This document shows positions 27,451 to 36,656 of a stretch of DNA of 63,736 nucleotides, piece after piece. The notes under the pieces were generated by a model. It did not search any database and was not told the DNA's origin. It worked only from the letters and a program-made list of their open reading frames with translations. The translations under genes were made by a program, and so were the position numbers. How positions within the stretch are numbered: the first letter of the stretch is position 1; every line of letters starts with the position of its first letter. Origin of the DNA: Salinisphaera japonica YTM-1 (GTDB lineage: Bacteria; Pseudomonadota; Gammaproteobacteria; Nevskiales; Salinisphaeraceae); the NCBI RefSeq assembly GCF_003788585.1, contig NZ_AYKG01000010.1, positions 1 to 63,736 of the forward strand, written 5' to 3'.

Positions 27451-28383
27451 ATGACGACGGCGTACTACACCGCCGATGCGATCTGTCGCGCCCACGACAT
27501 GGGCGAGGGCCATCCCGAACAGCCCGGCCGGCTGATCGCGATCGAAAAAGGCCTGGACGTCGTCGGCATCGCCGATCGGCTGGATCGGCGCAGCGCGCCC
27601 CCGGCCGATACGGCACTGGTCAAGCGCGTCCACGACCCGCTGCATATCGACCAGCTCTATGACATGGCCCCGCGCCACGGCCGTATTCCGCTGGACGAAG
27701 ACACGCTGCTGACCCCCGACACCCTGGCCGCGGCCCGTTATGGCGCCGGGGCCGGCGTGGCCGCGGTGGATGCGGTCATGGCCGGGGACATCGCCAATGC
27801 GTTCTGTGCCATACGCCCGCCCGGGCATCACGCCGAATATTCAAAAGCGATGGGCTTTTGTTTTTTCAACAACATCGCCATCGCGGCCCGCTACGCGATC
27901 GATCACCACGGGCTCGAACGCGTGGCGATCGTGGATTTCGATGTTCACCACGGCAACGGCACCGAAGACGTCATGCGCGACGAGCCGCGTGTGCTGTTCT
28001 GCTCCAGCTACCAGAACCCGCTGTTCCCGCATACCGACGACGCCAGCATCCCCGGCAAGCTCATCAAGACGCCGCTTCGAGGCGGCACCGCGGCGCGTGT
28101 GTTCCGCGACGCCATCGAGCGCGACTGGATACCCGCCCTGCACGAACAAAAGCCCCAGCTCATTTTGGTATCCGCCGGTTTCGACGCCCACCGATCCGAT
28201 CCGCTGGCTGATCTCAACCTCGAGGCCGAGGATTTCGCCTGGGTGACCGAGCGTATTCTAGATGTGGCCGAAACTCACTGCGGCGGCCGTGTGGTCAGCA
28301 TGCTCGAAGGCGGTTATGCCCTGGATGCTCTGGCGGCATCGGCGGCCGTGCATGTGCGCAGTCTTTTGAAACGCGGCGCCTAA
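27451..28383 (+). CDS. histone deacetylase family protein (acetylpolyamine amidohydrolase type)
   Basis: A 310-residue zinc amidohydrolase. It starts YYTADAICRAHDMGEGHPEQPGRL, then has IRPPGHHAEYSKAMGFCFFNN (the paired active-site histidines), VDFDVHHGNGTEDVM (zinc ligands D and H) and SAGFDAHRSDPLADL (second zinc aspartate), ending in a MLEGGY motif. All catalytic residues are present. Bacterial class II members act on acetylpolyamines or other small acetylated amines, or on proteins; the substrate is unknown. Nine base pairs follow the preceding exported protein gene. Confidence 0.92.
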   Translation: MTTAYYTADAICRAHDMGEGHPEQPGRLIAIEKGLDVVGIADRLDRRSAPPADTALVKRVHDPLHIDQLYDMAPRHGRIPLDEDTLLTPDTLAAARYGAGAGVAAVDAVMAGDIANAFCAIRPPGHHAEYSKAMGFCFFNNIAIAARYAIDHHGLERVAIVDFDVHHGNGTEDVMRDEPRVLFCSSYQNPLFPHTDDASIPGKLIKTPLRGGTAARVFRDAIERDWIPALHEQKPQLILVSAGFDAHRSDPLADLNLEAEDFAWVTERILDVAETHCGGRVVSMLEGGYALDALAASAAVHVRSLLKRGA

Positions 28384-28488
28384 GCCTGTAAGCACAGTAG
28401 GCACACGCGCCGGGCGGTGGACTGATAATGCTGGGTTGTCGAGGCTTATCCGCCGACTCCTTGGATCAACCCGGTTGGGTCAGCACCG

Positions 28489-28734
28489 TCAAACTTCGTG
28501 TAATTCCTGTCGCAGGATCGTGCGCAACGTGTCCGCGGTCAGCGGCGCTTCGGCGAAAAGCGCGTCTCGAAGCGCTTGATTGATCGCCGTTTGATAGCCC
28601 GTGCCTTTCGCTTCAGCTTTCTTTCGAAACGCTTCGATCACGTCATCGTCAAGCATGATGGTGATTCGTTTCTTGCCCGGTGATTTGACAACGGGGCCAC
28701 GTTTAGCGCCACTAAAATCGTAGTCTTTACGCAT
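28489..28734 (-). CDS. brnA: BrnA-type antitoxin
   Basis: An 81-residue protein. The core KRITIMLDDDVIEAFRKKAEAKGTGYQTAINQALRDAL is a ribbon-helix-helix DNA-binding domain of the BrnA/CopG type. The N-terminal MRKDYDFSGAKRGPV is typical of BrnA. It neutralises the BrnT ribonuclease and represses the operon. The start overlaps the toxin gene by 8 bp; toxin first, antitoxin second is the usual BrnTA order. The frame stays open far upstream, but the conserved part begins at 28734. Confidence 0.88.
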   Translation of the reverse strand: MRKDYDFSGAKRGPVVKSPGKKRITIMLDDDVIEAFRKKAEAKGTGYQTAINQALRDALFAEAPLTADTLRTILRQELHEV

Positions 28735-28993
28735 GATATTGCCTTGCCTCGCTAGGGCTTGCCTTACGAGCGGAAATAAGACGCGTCCGCTCTGCGCGTT
28801 GGGTATGAACGATAACGAGAACCCGGCCAAGCGCATCCATTCCCAGAGTGACGAAACGTGGCTCACCCGCCGCATCTGGATCTTCGATCGTCAACGCCGA
28901 CAAGTCCCGGAGCGCTTGTTCGGCATGAGCAAAGCTCACGCGATGCTTTTTAAAATTTGCAGCCGCCTTGTTCGGGTCAAACTCAACGTCCAT
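28727..28993 (-). CDS. brnT: BrnT-type toxin
   Basis: An 88-residue protein matching the BrnT RelE-like ribonuclease: VEFDPNKAAANFKKHRVSFAHAEQAL at the start and EPRFVTLGMDALGRVLVIVHTQRAERTRLISARKA at the end, with the conserved R, H and SARKA residues in place. It looks intact. There is no obvious ribosome site before the ATG at 28993, but a TATGCAT pair lies close upstream and may be the promoter and operator, so the leader could be very short. Confidence 0.9.
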   Translation of the reverse strand: MDVEFDPNKAAANFKKHRVSFAHAEQALRDLSALTIEDPDAAGEPRFVTLGMDALGRVLVIVHTQRAERTRLISARKASPSEARQYHA

Positions 28994-29001
28994 TTATCGA
29001 G

Positions 29002-29017
29002 TATGCATCATATGCAT
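29002..29017. promoter_or_regulatory. candidate BrnA operator
   Basis: Two TATGCAT units, each holding the palindrome ATGCAT, are separated by two bases and lie 9-24 bp before the brnT start. Their spacing suits a ribbon-helix-helix repressor binding as paired dimers, and a TATGAT -10-like element overlaps them on the minus strand. Inferred from position and symmetry only. Confidence 0.45.
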
Positions 29018-29070
29018 ATAGCCAGCCAAGTAATCCTGTCGACGGTCCGCTCTCAATAGAATCCCAATGA

Positions 29071-29100
29071 AAAACCCGACCGCGTAGCACGCGCCGGGTT
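29071..29100 (-). terminator. rho-independent terminator of the YaaH-family gene
   Basis: On the minus strand an AACCCG/CGGGTT stem enclosing a GCGTG-type inner stem is followed by a run of Ts, 26 bp after the stop codon of the upstream gene. Confidence 0.85.
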
Positions 29101-29125
29101 CTGGTTCACAGCGGGTCATGGATGG

Positions 29126-29722
29126 CTAAAACAAAATATTCACGTCATTCGCCGTCGACAGCACGATGCCGTAGGTCAGGTACATCAAGTAAAAGCCGGT
29201 CACGGTATGTGCCAGGCCGAGCAGTTTTTCGGTGGCCGGCACGGCGATACCGAAACTGGCAAAGAACTCGAAGAAATAGACCGCGGCCAGGCCGACGAAC
29301 AGAACGGCTGCCGGTGCATCGCCGCCGGTCGCGAACGAAATCACGCCGAGCACCGAAACTAAAAAGAAGGCGATCGACATGAACCCGTTTGGCCGGGCAT
29401 CGCCTTCAACGAACTTGATGATCCCCATGGCCAGCCAGTGGATACCGAATACCGAAAACGCCACGGCCGCGGTATAGAGTTGGGCTTCCTTGAAGGATTC
29501 GAACCAGGTCAGGCCGACGAAAAGATACAGGCCGACCAGCGCCTGACACAGCCCCGGCATGAAGAATCCCCAGACCCCGTTGGATCGCGCCAGAGCTCGG
29601 CCGCCGTCTTTCGGCCAGCCGAACAGCTCCTGTGGCCCCAGAATGATGTACCCCGTGCCCAGACCGAAAAAGCCGAGCGCAACCGGGGCAAATTCTGACG
29701 CCGCAAACGTGATGGATGCCAT
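29126..29722 (-). CDS. GPR1/FUN34/YaaH-family transporter
   Basis: A 198-residue protein with six hydrophobic segments, the size and topology of SatP/YaaH acetate-succinate transporters. The N-terminus has PVALGFFGLGTGYIIL, which replaces the usual NPAPLGL motif, so it is a diverged member. It lacks a signal peptide. A neat terminator follows. The 220 bp upstream, before aroQ, contain an ATG-proximal AAGGGAGC ribosome site and otherwise nothing recognised. Substrate is inferred to be a small carboxylate. Confidence 0.68.
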   Translation of the reverse strand: MASITFAASEFAPVALGFFGLGTGYIILGPQELFGWPKDGGRALARSNGVWGFFMPGLCQALVGLYLFVGLTWFESFKEAQLYTAAVAFSVFGIHWLAMGIIKFVEGDARPNGFMSIAFFLVSVLGVISFATGGDAPAAVLFVGLAAVYFFEFFASFGIAVPATEKLLGLAHTVTGFYLMYLTYGIVLSTANDVNILF

Positions 29723-29944
29723 GTAAAAGCTCCCTTAAGCGAGTTGAATGATTCATGGTACACATATTTGTGCACAATAGACCATGATCGTTGCCATCGC
29801 GTTCGCCGCGTCTCGCGCCCGGCTGGCATGGCCGCGGCGCGGCTTGCTCGTCAAGAAAATTGAGGGGTATGCCCGCTTGGTTGCGTTTCGACAGGCCGCC
29901 GAGCCTCGTATGATGACGGCTCGTTTTCGCCGACCGGAACTGTG

Positions 29945-30367
29945 ATGAATCTCTTGCTGCTCAACGGCCCGAATCTGAACCTGCTCGGCACGCGGGAGCC
30001 GCATCTCTACGGTCACGACACGCTGGCCGATATCGAAACTGCGGCACAGGCCCATGCGCACCAGTTCGGTGCAACGCTTGCAACACTACAGACCAATCAC
30101 GAAGGCGAGATGATCGATCGCATACACGCCTCACGCGGCGTGATGGATGCCATCATCATCAATCCGGCGGCGTGGTCCCATACCTCGATCGCCCTGCTCG
30201 ACGCGTTGAACGCCTTCGAAGGCCGCGTGGTCGAGGTGCATCTGTCCAACATTCACAAGCGCGAGTCATTTCGACACCACTCATATATCTCGGCGCGCGC
30301 CGATGCGGTGCTGGCCGGGTTGGGCGCTTACGGCTATCGCGCGGCGATCGACTGGCTGGTGGGCTGA
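29945..30367 (+). CDS. aroQ: 3-dehydroquinate dehydratase, type II
   Basis: A 140-residue protein of the expected size. It begins LLLNGPNLNLLGTREPHLYG, the hallmark of type II dehydroquinases, with IINPAAWSHTSIAL and EVHLSNIHKRESFRHHSYIS carrying the substrate-binding and catalytic histidine region. It acts in the shikimate pathway. The ATG at 29945 directly follows an in-frame GTG at 29942. Unlike in many gammaproteobacteria, accB-accC do not follow; an acetamidase-like gene does. Confidence 0.97.
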   Translation: MNLLLLNGPNLNLLGTREPHLYGHDTLADIETAAQAHAHQFGATLATLQTNHEGEMIDRIHASRGVMDAIIINPAAWSHTSIALLDALNAFEGRVVEVHLSNIHKRESFRHHSYISARADAVLAGLGAYGYRAAIDWLVG

Positions 30368-30425
30368 TCCGTCAACTGGCGCGACTCTTGCTGGATGTTC
30401 GCAATCATTCTGATCGAACGCCTCT

Positions 30426-31664
30426 ATGCAACGCTCACTGTGTGCTTTCACTTTCGCCGGCCTGGCACTGACCAGCCTCTCGGCCCCGGCCGTGGATGGT
30501 GTGCCTGCCGATAACTTCGAGATTCTGCAGCCGATCACCCAGACGCCCGGCGCCCTGTCCGGCGAGACCGCGGCCGGGCGTTATTACGTGCCGGCCACGG
30601 TGAACACGAGCCGCTGGGGCCATCTGCCCAACCGCCAGGCCGAGCCGGTGTTGACTGTGCCTTCCGGGGCCACTGTGGTCATCGATACGATCTCGCACGA
30701 AGGTATTCTCGAAGACCAGGGGCGTGACCCGGTGGCGTGGTTCGGTGAACACGGCGTGGCACGCGAGCAGGTCTTGAGCGATGCCATCGCACTCACCGAT
30801 TCCGATATCAAGCACGATTTCAAGCACGACGGCCCGCACGTGGTGACCGGCCCCGTGGCCGTGGCCGACGCCGAGCCGGGGGACGTGCTCAAGGTCGAGG
30901 TCCTGGATCTGGCTCCGCGCGTGCCTTATGGCGTGGTCTCCAATCGTCACGGCAAGGGCGCGCTGCCCGGCGAATATCCCATAACCCCGGCACAAGACGG
31001 CGCCTCGGCCGAGCATCCCGAGCGCTACGGCAATGTCTCGATCTATACCCCGATCAAGGAAACCGACGACGGCTGGGTGGGCCTGATGTCTGGCCCGAAC
31101 GATGCACCGGTCGAGTTCCCGCTCAACCCGTTCATGGGCCTGATGGGCGTGGCGCCGAACACGGATGAATCCCCCAGCTCGGTGCCGCCGCTGGCCGTGG
31201 GCGGTAACGCTGATATCAACGAGCTGGGTGAGGCCGCGACGATCTATTACCCGGTCAAGGTGCCAGGTGCCTTGTTCTATACCGGCGACGGGCACTTTGC
31301 CCAGGGCGACGGCGAAGTTGCCCTCACCGCACTGGAAGGCTCCATGCGAGCGACGTTTCGTCTGACGCTGCTGGAGGCCGGCTCGCCGGAAATCCCCGGC
31401 GGCCAGATCAATCGCATGCTCGGCGAGACCGATACGCACTGGGTGACCGTGGGGCTCGACCCGAGCCTGGACGAGGCAATGAAAGACGCCACGCGCGAAT
31501 CCATTCGTTTTCTGCACGACTACTACGGCATCGATCAGGCCACGGCGTTGGCGTATCTCTCGGTGGCCACCGATTTCGAGGTTTCACAGGTCGTGGATGC
31601 CACCAAGGGCGTGCACGGGCTGATCCGCAAGGACGATTTCGCGGCCGTGACCGCCGAGGACTGA
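30426..31664 (+). CDS. acetamidase/formamidase family protein, exported
   Basis: A 412-residue protein of the FmdA/AmdA fold. Conserved stretches include VEVLDLAPR near 160, PFMGLMGVAP, GGNADINELGEAATIYYPVKVPGALFYTGDGHFAQGDGE (about 258-296) and GGQINRML. Residues 1-25 look like a signal peptide, so the enzyme is probably periplasmic, which differs from the cytoplasmic acetamidases. It would hydrolyse a short amide. The gene follows aroQ by 58 bp and precedes a LysE-type exporter. Confidence 0.85.
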   Translation: MQRSLCAFTFAGLALTSLSAPAVDGVPADNFEILQPITQTPGALSGETAAGRYYVPATVNTSRWGHLPNRQAEPVLTVPSGATVVIDTISHEGILEDQGRDPVAWFGEHGVAREQVLSDAIALTDSDIKHDFKHDGPHVVTGPVAVADAEPGDVLKVEVLDLAPRVPYGVVSNRHGKGALPGEYPITPAQDGASAEHPERYGNVSIYTPIKETDDGWVGLMSGPNDAPVEFPLNPFMGLMGVAPNTDESPSSVPPLAVGGNADINELGEAATIYYPVKVPGALFYTGDGHFAQGDGEVALTALEGSMRATFRLTLLEAGSPEIPGGQINRMLGETDTHWVTVGLDPSLDEAMKDATRESIRFLHDYYGIDQATALAYLSVATDFEVSQVVDATKGVHGLIRKDDFAAVTAED

Positions 31665-31768
31665 TCGGCTCGTCGATCCCGGCTTGATCCGTGTGAACGG
31701 ACCGGGATTGGCGCTTTGATGCCGACGGCCTATAGTGGCGGCCGATTTTCGTCGCGGCGGTCGTTGTC

Positions 31769-32401
31769 ATGAGCCTTGCCACGCTGTCGGTGTTCTTGCC
31801 GACCTTCTTTCTCGTCTCGCTCACGCCGGGCCTGTGCATGACGCTGGCCCTGAGCCTGGGCATGACCGTGGGCGTCAAACGCGCCGCCTGGATGATGATC
31901 GGCGAGCTGATTGGCGTGGGCACGGTGGCCGTGCTGTCCGTGATCGGCGTGGCCGGTGTGCTATTGCAGGTACCCGCGCTTTTCACGGTCTTCAAATGGG
32001 TCGGCGGGGCCTATCTCGTCTGGCTCGGCATCGAGATGTGGCGCTCGCGTGGCAGCCTGGCCATCCCCGAGATTGCCCAGGACGCCGACCAGCACGCCCC
32101 GGCCCCGCCCCGCGGGCGGCTGGCGCTTCAGGGCCTGGTCACGGCGATCGCCAACCCGAAAGGCTGGGCGTTCTTCATCGCCCTGTTGCCGCCGTTTCTG
32201 GATTTCGACGCCCCGCTGGCGCCCCAGCTTGCCCTGCTGCTGGCGATGATCCTGTCGATGGAAACAGCGTGTCTGCTGCTCTATGCCACCGGCGGCTCGG
32301 CCGCGCGCCGGCTGCTCGAACAACAGGCCAATGTCCGTCTGCTCAATCGTATCGCCGGCACGCTGATCATGGCCGTGGGGCTGTGGCTGGCGCTGGGCTG
32401 A
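31769..32401 (+). CDS. LysE/RhtB-family amino acid exporter
   Basis: A 210-residue inner-membrane protein with six spans and the family N-terminus FLPTFFLVSLTPGLCMTLALSLGMTVGVKRAAW. The segment GLVTAIANPKGWAFFIALLP in the middle is the second conserved loop. It exports an amino acid or related compound; the substrate is not evident. Its 3' end overlaps the converging btuF gene by 35 bp, an unusually long tail-to-tail overlap. Confidence 0.88.
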   Translation: MSLATLSVFLPTFFLVSLTPGLCMTLALSLGMTVGVKRAAWMMIGELIGVGTVAVLSVIGVAGVLLQVPALFTVFKWVGGAYLVWLGIEMWRSRGSLAIPEIAQDADQHAPAPPRGRLALQGLVTAIANPKGWAFFIALLPPFLDFDAPLAPQLALLLAMILSMETACLLLYATGGSAARRLLEQQANVRLLNRIAGTLIMAVGLWLALG

Positions 32402-33329
32402 CGGCCTGTCTCACCCGGTCCAGCCCGGTACACAACGCCTCGGTGGCATCCGCCATGCGCACCGTCGGCCGGCTGATTTCATCGCGCGCCAGGCGGATGA
32501 ACCGATCATGGCGCACGGCTGACAGGGTGTCGTAGCGGCGCCAGAACACATCGTCGGCGGTGTCCTCATCGCCGCTGCGGGTCGTCACGATAGCCGCCGG
32601 GTCGCGGGCGATCAGCGATTCCACCCCCACCCGCGGTGCCGCCACATCGGCGTCCTCGAAAACATTGCGCCCGCCGCACAGCCGAATGGCCGCCCCGATC
32701 ATGCTGGCGCCGCCGATGGTGATCAGCGGCTCGGTGGCCACGGCGTAGAACACCGAGACCGGCGCACGCGCGCTGTATTGGTCTTTGAGGGCCTGCATAC
32801 GCGCGATAAAACGGGCCGCGGCGTCTTCACCTGTCTTCGCCTGCCCGCCGAGGCGGCCCAGATCACGCAGCGTGGCGGCGATATCATCAAACGCGGTCGG
32901 ATCATCGACATACACCGGGATTCCCAGCGCGCGCAGGCGGGCGACCAGATCGCCCTCGCTGGCCGGCGCCCAGGCCACGACCAGATCGGGCCGGCGCGCC
33001 AGGATGGCTTCAAGGCTGACGGAGCGATACCCGCCAACCCGCGGTATTGAGGTGGCCGCAGGCGGATAATCGCTATATCGCACCGCGCCCACCACGGCGC
33101 CGCCGAGACCCGCCGTGAACAGGTTTTCCACAAGATGAGGGGTCAACGCCACGACCCGCTCGGCCGGCTGATCAAGCGTGACCCGGTGGCCGGTAGCATC
33201 TACCGCCGAAACCGCCGCAAATGCGGGCCCGGCAAGCATTGCCACCCCCACCAGCGCAGCGACGAGCGGCACAACGATGCCAACGGCCCGCGGCATTATC
33301 GCGACCCGGCATGGGACAAATCTGTGCAT
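32367..33329 (-). CDS. btuF: cobalamin ABC transporter periplasmic binding protein
   Basis: A 320-residue exported protein with a long signal peptide (about 38 residues, ending AFA). The mature part is a class III binding protein: RVVALTPHLVENLFTAGLG, VGGYRSVSLEAILARRPDLVVAW and IARDPAAIVTT are the BtuF-type blocks. Its position at the end of the cobalamin gene run supports B12 or cobinamide as ligand. ATG at 33329 has an AGGGG ribosome site and starts 3 bp after the decarboxylase stop. The permease and ATPase lie 9 kb away in the same run, on the other side of the accessory island. Confidence 0.83.
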   Translation of the reverse strand: MHRFVPCRVAIMPRAVGIVVPLVAALVGVAMLAGPAFAAVSAVDATGHRVTLDQPAERVVALTPHLVENLFTAGLGGAVVGAVRYSDYPPAATSIPRVGGYRSVSLEAILARRPDLVVAWAPASEGDLVARLRALGIPVYVDDPTAFDDIAATLRDLGRLGGQAKTGEDAAARFIARMQALKDQYSARAPVSVFYAVATEPLITIGGASMIGAAIRLCGGRNVFEDADVAAPRVGVESLIARDPAAIVTTRSGDEDTADDVFWRRYDTLSAVRHDRFIRLARDEISRPTVRMADATEALCTGLDRVRQAVSPAPATAPRP

Positions 33330-33332
33330 AAC

Positions 33333-34343
33333 TTATCGCCCCTGTGGATAAACGCCGGCGCGCTGTACCCCGGCGAGCAGCCGGGCCCGGGCCGCGTGGG
33401 GTGCCAGCCCGACACGCAGCCAACGATTATCATCGCCCAGCCGGGTCAGAATACCCTGGCGGGCGAGTGCAGCATGCCAGCGCGGGGCAGGCGTCTCGTT
33501 CTGGAACAAGGCCGTGACGAACAGCCCGCCGGAGACGATCCGTGCGCCCTGCGCCGCGGCCAGCACATCACGCAGCCACGCCTGGCCGTCATGAATACGC
33601 GCGCGTTGGTCGATCTGCCAGGCCGTATCCGCCAGGGCCCGGCGCCCGATCCAACGCGCTGGATGCGCGACGCCCCAGGGCTGCACCGCCTCGTCCAGCG
33701 GGGCCAGGGCATCGGGCGGCCCACAAACAAAGCCCAGCCGAATACCGGCCAGGCCAAAGAACTTGCCCACCGAGCGCAGCACGATGGCCGAGGCCGGTAA
33801 CGCCGGCGGCGCGTCGACACAATCCATGAACGCCGCATCCACGATCAGCCGGCCCGGGCCGAGCGTGGCCGCCAGTGCCCGTAGCTGATCGGTATCGGGC
33901 ATGTCACCGAGCGGGTTGTTCGGTGCCAGCACCACGGCATGATCAAGCTGTGCGACCTGGTCGACCAACGCGGCCGGCGTGTCGTAATACACAAGCGTAT
34001 GCCCGGCCCGCGCCCAGGCCCGGGCATGTTCGCGATACCCGACAGACGGCACGCCGACCCGCCCCGGGCGCCGCAAGGCCGGCAGGGTCTGAATCGCGAA
34101 TTGGCTACCCGGCACCGCGACAAGCCGCTCGGGGGATACGCCGTAGTACGCGGCGGCCACCGGCATCAGCCCGTCATCGGCCTCCGGCAGGCGGGCCCAG
34201 ACCTCGCCCGGCACGTCGCCCACCGGCCACGACCAAGGCGCGATACCGGTCGAGACATCCAGCCAGTCGGCCCGCGGGATCTGCCACGTTTCGGCCGCAT
34301 CGAGCAGCCGGCCGCCGTGCAACGTGTTGCCTGCCTCGCTCAT
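33333..34343 (-). CDS. cobD: threonine-phosphate decarboxylase, cobalamin pathway
   Basis: A 336-residue PLP enzyme of the fold-type I aminotransferase family; called CobC in Pseudomonas and CobD in Salmonella. HGGRLLDAAETW at the start is typical, VLAPNNPLGDMP is the substrate loop and RSVGKFFGLAGIRLGF holds the PLP lysine. It makes aminopropanol phosphate, the linker used by CbiB. The ATG overlaps the cbiB stop by 4 bp. C-terminus is normal. Confidence 0.9.
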   Translation of the reverse strand: MSEAGNTLHGGRLLDAAETWQIPRADWLDVSTGIAPWSWPVGDVPGEVWARLPEADDGLMPVAAAYYGVSPERLVAVPGSQFAIQTLPALRRPGRVGVPSVGYREHARAWARAGHTLVYYDTPAALVDQVAQLDHAVVLAPNNPLGDMPDTDQLRALAATLGPGRLIVDAAFMDCVDAPPALPASAIVLRSVGKFFGLAGIRLGFVCGPPDALAPLDEAVQPWGVAHPARWIGRRALADTAWQIDQRARIHDGQAWLRDVLAAAQGARIVSGGLFVTALFQNETPAPRWHAALARQGILTRLGDDNRWLRVGLAPHAARARLLAGVQRAGVYPQGR

Positions 34344-35257
34344 AGCAGGGCCCAGCCGGCGATGACGCTCGCCACGAGCGCCACACTCCGGTCAACCAGC
34401 CCCAGCGCGCGCTCGATATCCCCGGCCACGGGCGGGCGGCCCTGCCCGATCTCAGGCTTGGTCTGCCACTGGCCGTGATACGAGGCCGGCCCGCCCAACG
34501 TGATCCCCAGCGCCCCGGCCCCGGCACACATCACCGGCCCGGCGTTGGGGCTGGCACATTTGCCGGCCTGGCCCTGCCAGCAGCGCCAGGCGGCCCGACC
34601 GCCGAAGACCACGAAGGCTCCCGCGGTCAGCCGCGCGGCCGGCCAGTTCAGCGCATCATCCAGCCGTGCCGCAGCCCGGCCAAAAGCCTCAAAGCGCGGC
34701 GTGCGATAGCCCCACATCGCATCCAGCGTATTGGCCAGGCGATGCAACACCACACCCGCCGCCGCGCCGGGCGGCCCGGCCAGGCTGCCGATCGCGGCCC
34801 AGACCAGTGGTGCCACGATGGCATCACTGCTGTTTTCCAGAACGGATTCGATGGTCGCCCGGCGCATGGCCTGTGCGTCCATATTTTCGGTATCGCGCGA
34901 CACCAGTCGGCCGGTGGCAGCGCGCGCCCGCACGATGTCATTGTCGGCCAGCGCCTGGGCCACCGGCCGGGCATGATCAGCCAGCGCACGGCGACCGATC
35001 GACACGGCCACCAGGCCCGCCACCACCAACCAGCCCAACAGGCTCGGCAGCCAAAGCGTCACCAACGTGATCGCCAGCACCGGCCCGCCGATGAGGCCCC
35101 CGGCCGCACGCGCGCCCGCGGCCACCGTGCCATCGTTGGCCCTGGCCTCCAGCCGGTCGGCCCAGCCGCCAAAGATGACCAGCGGATGCCCGCGCGATGG
35201 CTCGCCGAAGCGCGCATCGGCGACAAGTCCGGCCAGCACTGCGAATATCAGGCCCAT
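34340..35257 (-). CDS. cbiB: adenosylcobinamide-phosphate synthase
   Basis: A 305-residue integral membrane protein with the CbiB/CobD motifs DARFGEPSRGHPLVIFGGW (about 12-30), RRATIESVLENSSDAIVAPLVW and ANTLDAMWGYRTPRFEAFGRAAARLDD. It attaches the aminopropanol linker to adenosylcobyric acid. Start ATG at 35257 overlaps the end of cobS by 10 bp. The downstream decarboxylase overlaps by 4 bp, so the three are tightly coupled. Confidence 0.93.
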   Translation of the reverse strand: MGLIFAVLAGLVADARFGEPSRGHPLVIFGGWADRLEARANDGTVAAGARAAGGLIGGPVLAITLVTLWLPSLLGWLVVAGLVAVSIGRRALADHARPVAQALADNDIVRARAATGRLVSRDTENMDAQAMRRATIESVLENSSDAIVAPLVWAAIGSLAGPPGAAAGVVLHRLANTLDAMWGYRTPRFEAFGRAAARLDDALNWPAARLTAGAFVVFGGRAAWRCWQGQAGKCASPNAGPVMCAGAGALGITLGGPASYHGQWQTKPEIGQGRPPVAGDIERALGLVDRSVALVASVIAGWALL

Positions 35258-36024
35258 AACGCCGGCCCGGCCCAGGCGATCGTCATCAGCAGCACCGCCT
35301 CCACCCACTCAATCAGCGCGCCGACGATATCGCCGGTATAGCCACCGATGCGTTGCTGCCAGAGCCGGCGCCAGAGCCAAGTGACGGCCAGCGTAAGTAC
35401 CGCCAGAACCAGCGCGCCGATCAGCGAGGTGGTCAGCGCGATACCAACGTACGCCAAGGCCAGCGAGCCCCCAATTGCCGCCCGTGAGGCCCAGGCAGCC
35501 TGATCGGCCGCGATCCCGTCGCGCCGGACATAGGCCGTCGTCATCATCAACGCCGCCGCGGCGCCGCGGGCCGCCAGCGGCACGGCACACCACAGGGCAA
35601 GCGGCAGCGTGGCGGTCTTCAGAATGGCAGCCAGAGCCGCGAACTTCGCCAGCAGCATCAGCACCAACGCGATGATCGCCATCGGCCCGGCCGTGGGCTC
35701 GCGCATGACCGCCAGCGTGCGTGTCGTATCGCCATGGCCGGCGAAAGCACCGTCGACACAGTCAGCCAAGCCGTCGAGATGCAGCCCGCCGGTTAGCGCC
35801 GCCCATGCCACGAGCACGAGAATCGCCTGCACCATCGCCGGCGCGGCGCTCGTCAGCAGCATCACCAGCCAGAGCACCAGCCCGATCAACGCGCCGACCC
35901 ACGGATACCAGGCCACCGAGCGGCCCTGATCGCGGGCCGTCATCTCCGGGCCGATCCAGCGGCCGACCGGCAGCGTGGTCAACAACACCATCGCCAGCCA
36001 TAGCGGGCGCAGGCGCTGTGTCAT
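35248..36024 (-). CDS. cobS: adenosylcobinamide-GDP ribazoletransferase
   Basis: A 258-residue membrane protein. GGLHLDGLADCVDGAFAGHGDTTRTLAVMREP (about residues 80-110) contains the catalytic DGLAD-type aspartates of the CobS/CobV family; AWYPWVGALIGL comes before it. It joins adenosylcobinamide-GDP and alpha-ribazole (or its phosphate) to make cobalamin. It overlaps the phosphatase gene by 4 bp and cbiB by 10 bp. Confidence 0.95.
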   Translation of the reverse strand: MTQRLRPLWLAMVLLTTLPVGRWIGPEMTARDQGRSVAWYPWVGALIGLVLWLVMLLTSAAPAMVQAILVLVAWAALTGGLHLDGLADCVDGAFAGHGDTTRTLAVMREPTAGPMAIIALVLMLLAKFAALAAILKTATLPLALWCAVPLAARGAAAALMMTTAYVRRDGIAADQAAWASRAAIGGSLALAYVGIALTTSLIGALVLAVLTLAVTWLWRRLWQQRIGGYTGDIVGALIEWVEAVLLMTIAWAGPALWA

Positions 36025-36656
36025 ACCGCGTTATCGAGGTTGTAGCCCATCAGCCGTGCCATCCGGTGCTCGCTCGGGCCATCCGGGGCATGCGTGACAT
36101 CAATCCGCGCCCGGCAGCCATATGGCATACCGAAGCGATTGGTGGCGCCCAGCGGCAAATCCAGCACGTGGCTGATCAGATTCCGAATCACCCCGCCATG
36201 ACAGACCAGCAACACATGCTGGCCGGTATAGGCACTGACCAGATTCTCCCAGGCCGCGCCCACGCGCGCCCGGATATCGGTCAACGCCTCGGCGTTGGGC
36301 GGCGCGTGATTGCCCGGATCGGTATACCAGGCCCGCGCGGCCTCGAAATGGTTATCCCAGATCTCTTGAATCGGCCGACCTTCCCAGTCGCCGAAATTCA
36401 TCTCGCGAAAACGCGCATCAACCGTCACCGGCAAATCACGCTCATGCCCCAGCCAATCCGCAAACGACCGACACCGCGTCAACGGCGACGTCACGATCCG
36501 GTCCCAACCGGACAATGCCCCCGTCACCCGCTTCAACCGCGCCCAACCGTCATCAGACAACGCCACATCGGTCGAGCCCCGAAAGATCGAGCCCCCCTCG
36601 CATTCGGCGTGGCGCAGGATATCGACCTGCGTGGTGGGCATATTGAACTCGGCCAT
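36021..36656 (-). CDS. cobC: histidine phosphatase, alpha-ribazole phosphatase-like
   Basis: A 211-residue protein of the phosphoglycerate-mutase-like branch. DILRHAECEGGSIFRGSTDV near residue 12 has the catalytic histidine, FREMNFGDWEGRPIQEIW is the conserved second block and LLVCHGGVIRNL carries the second histidine. In this setting it should dephosphorylate alpha-ribazole phosphate or cobalamin phosphate. It is the first gene of the downstream half of the cobalamin run and now faces the accessory island, so it either has a new promoter or relies on read-through. A CAGCCGC/GCGGCTG hairpin lies 20 bp before the start. Confidence 0.85.
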   Translation of the reverse strand: MAEFNMPTTQVDILRHAECEGGSIFRGSTDVALSDDGWARLKRVTGALSGWDRIVTSPLTRCRSFADWLGHERDLPVTVDARFREMNFGDWEGRPIQEIWDNHFEAARAWYTDPGNHAPPNAEALTDIRARVGAAWENLVSAYTGQHVLLVCHGGVIRNLISHVLDLPLGATNRFGMPYGCRARIDVTHAPDGPSEHRMARLMGYNLDNAV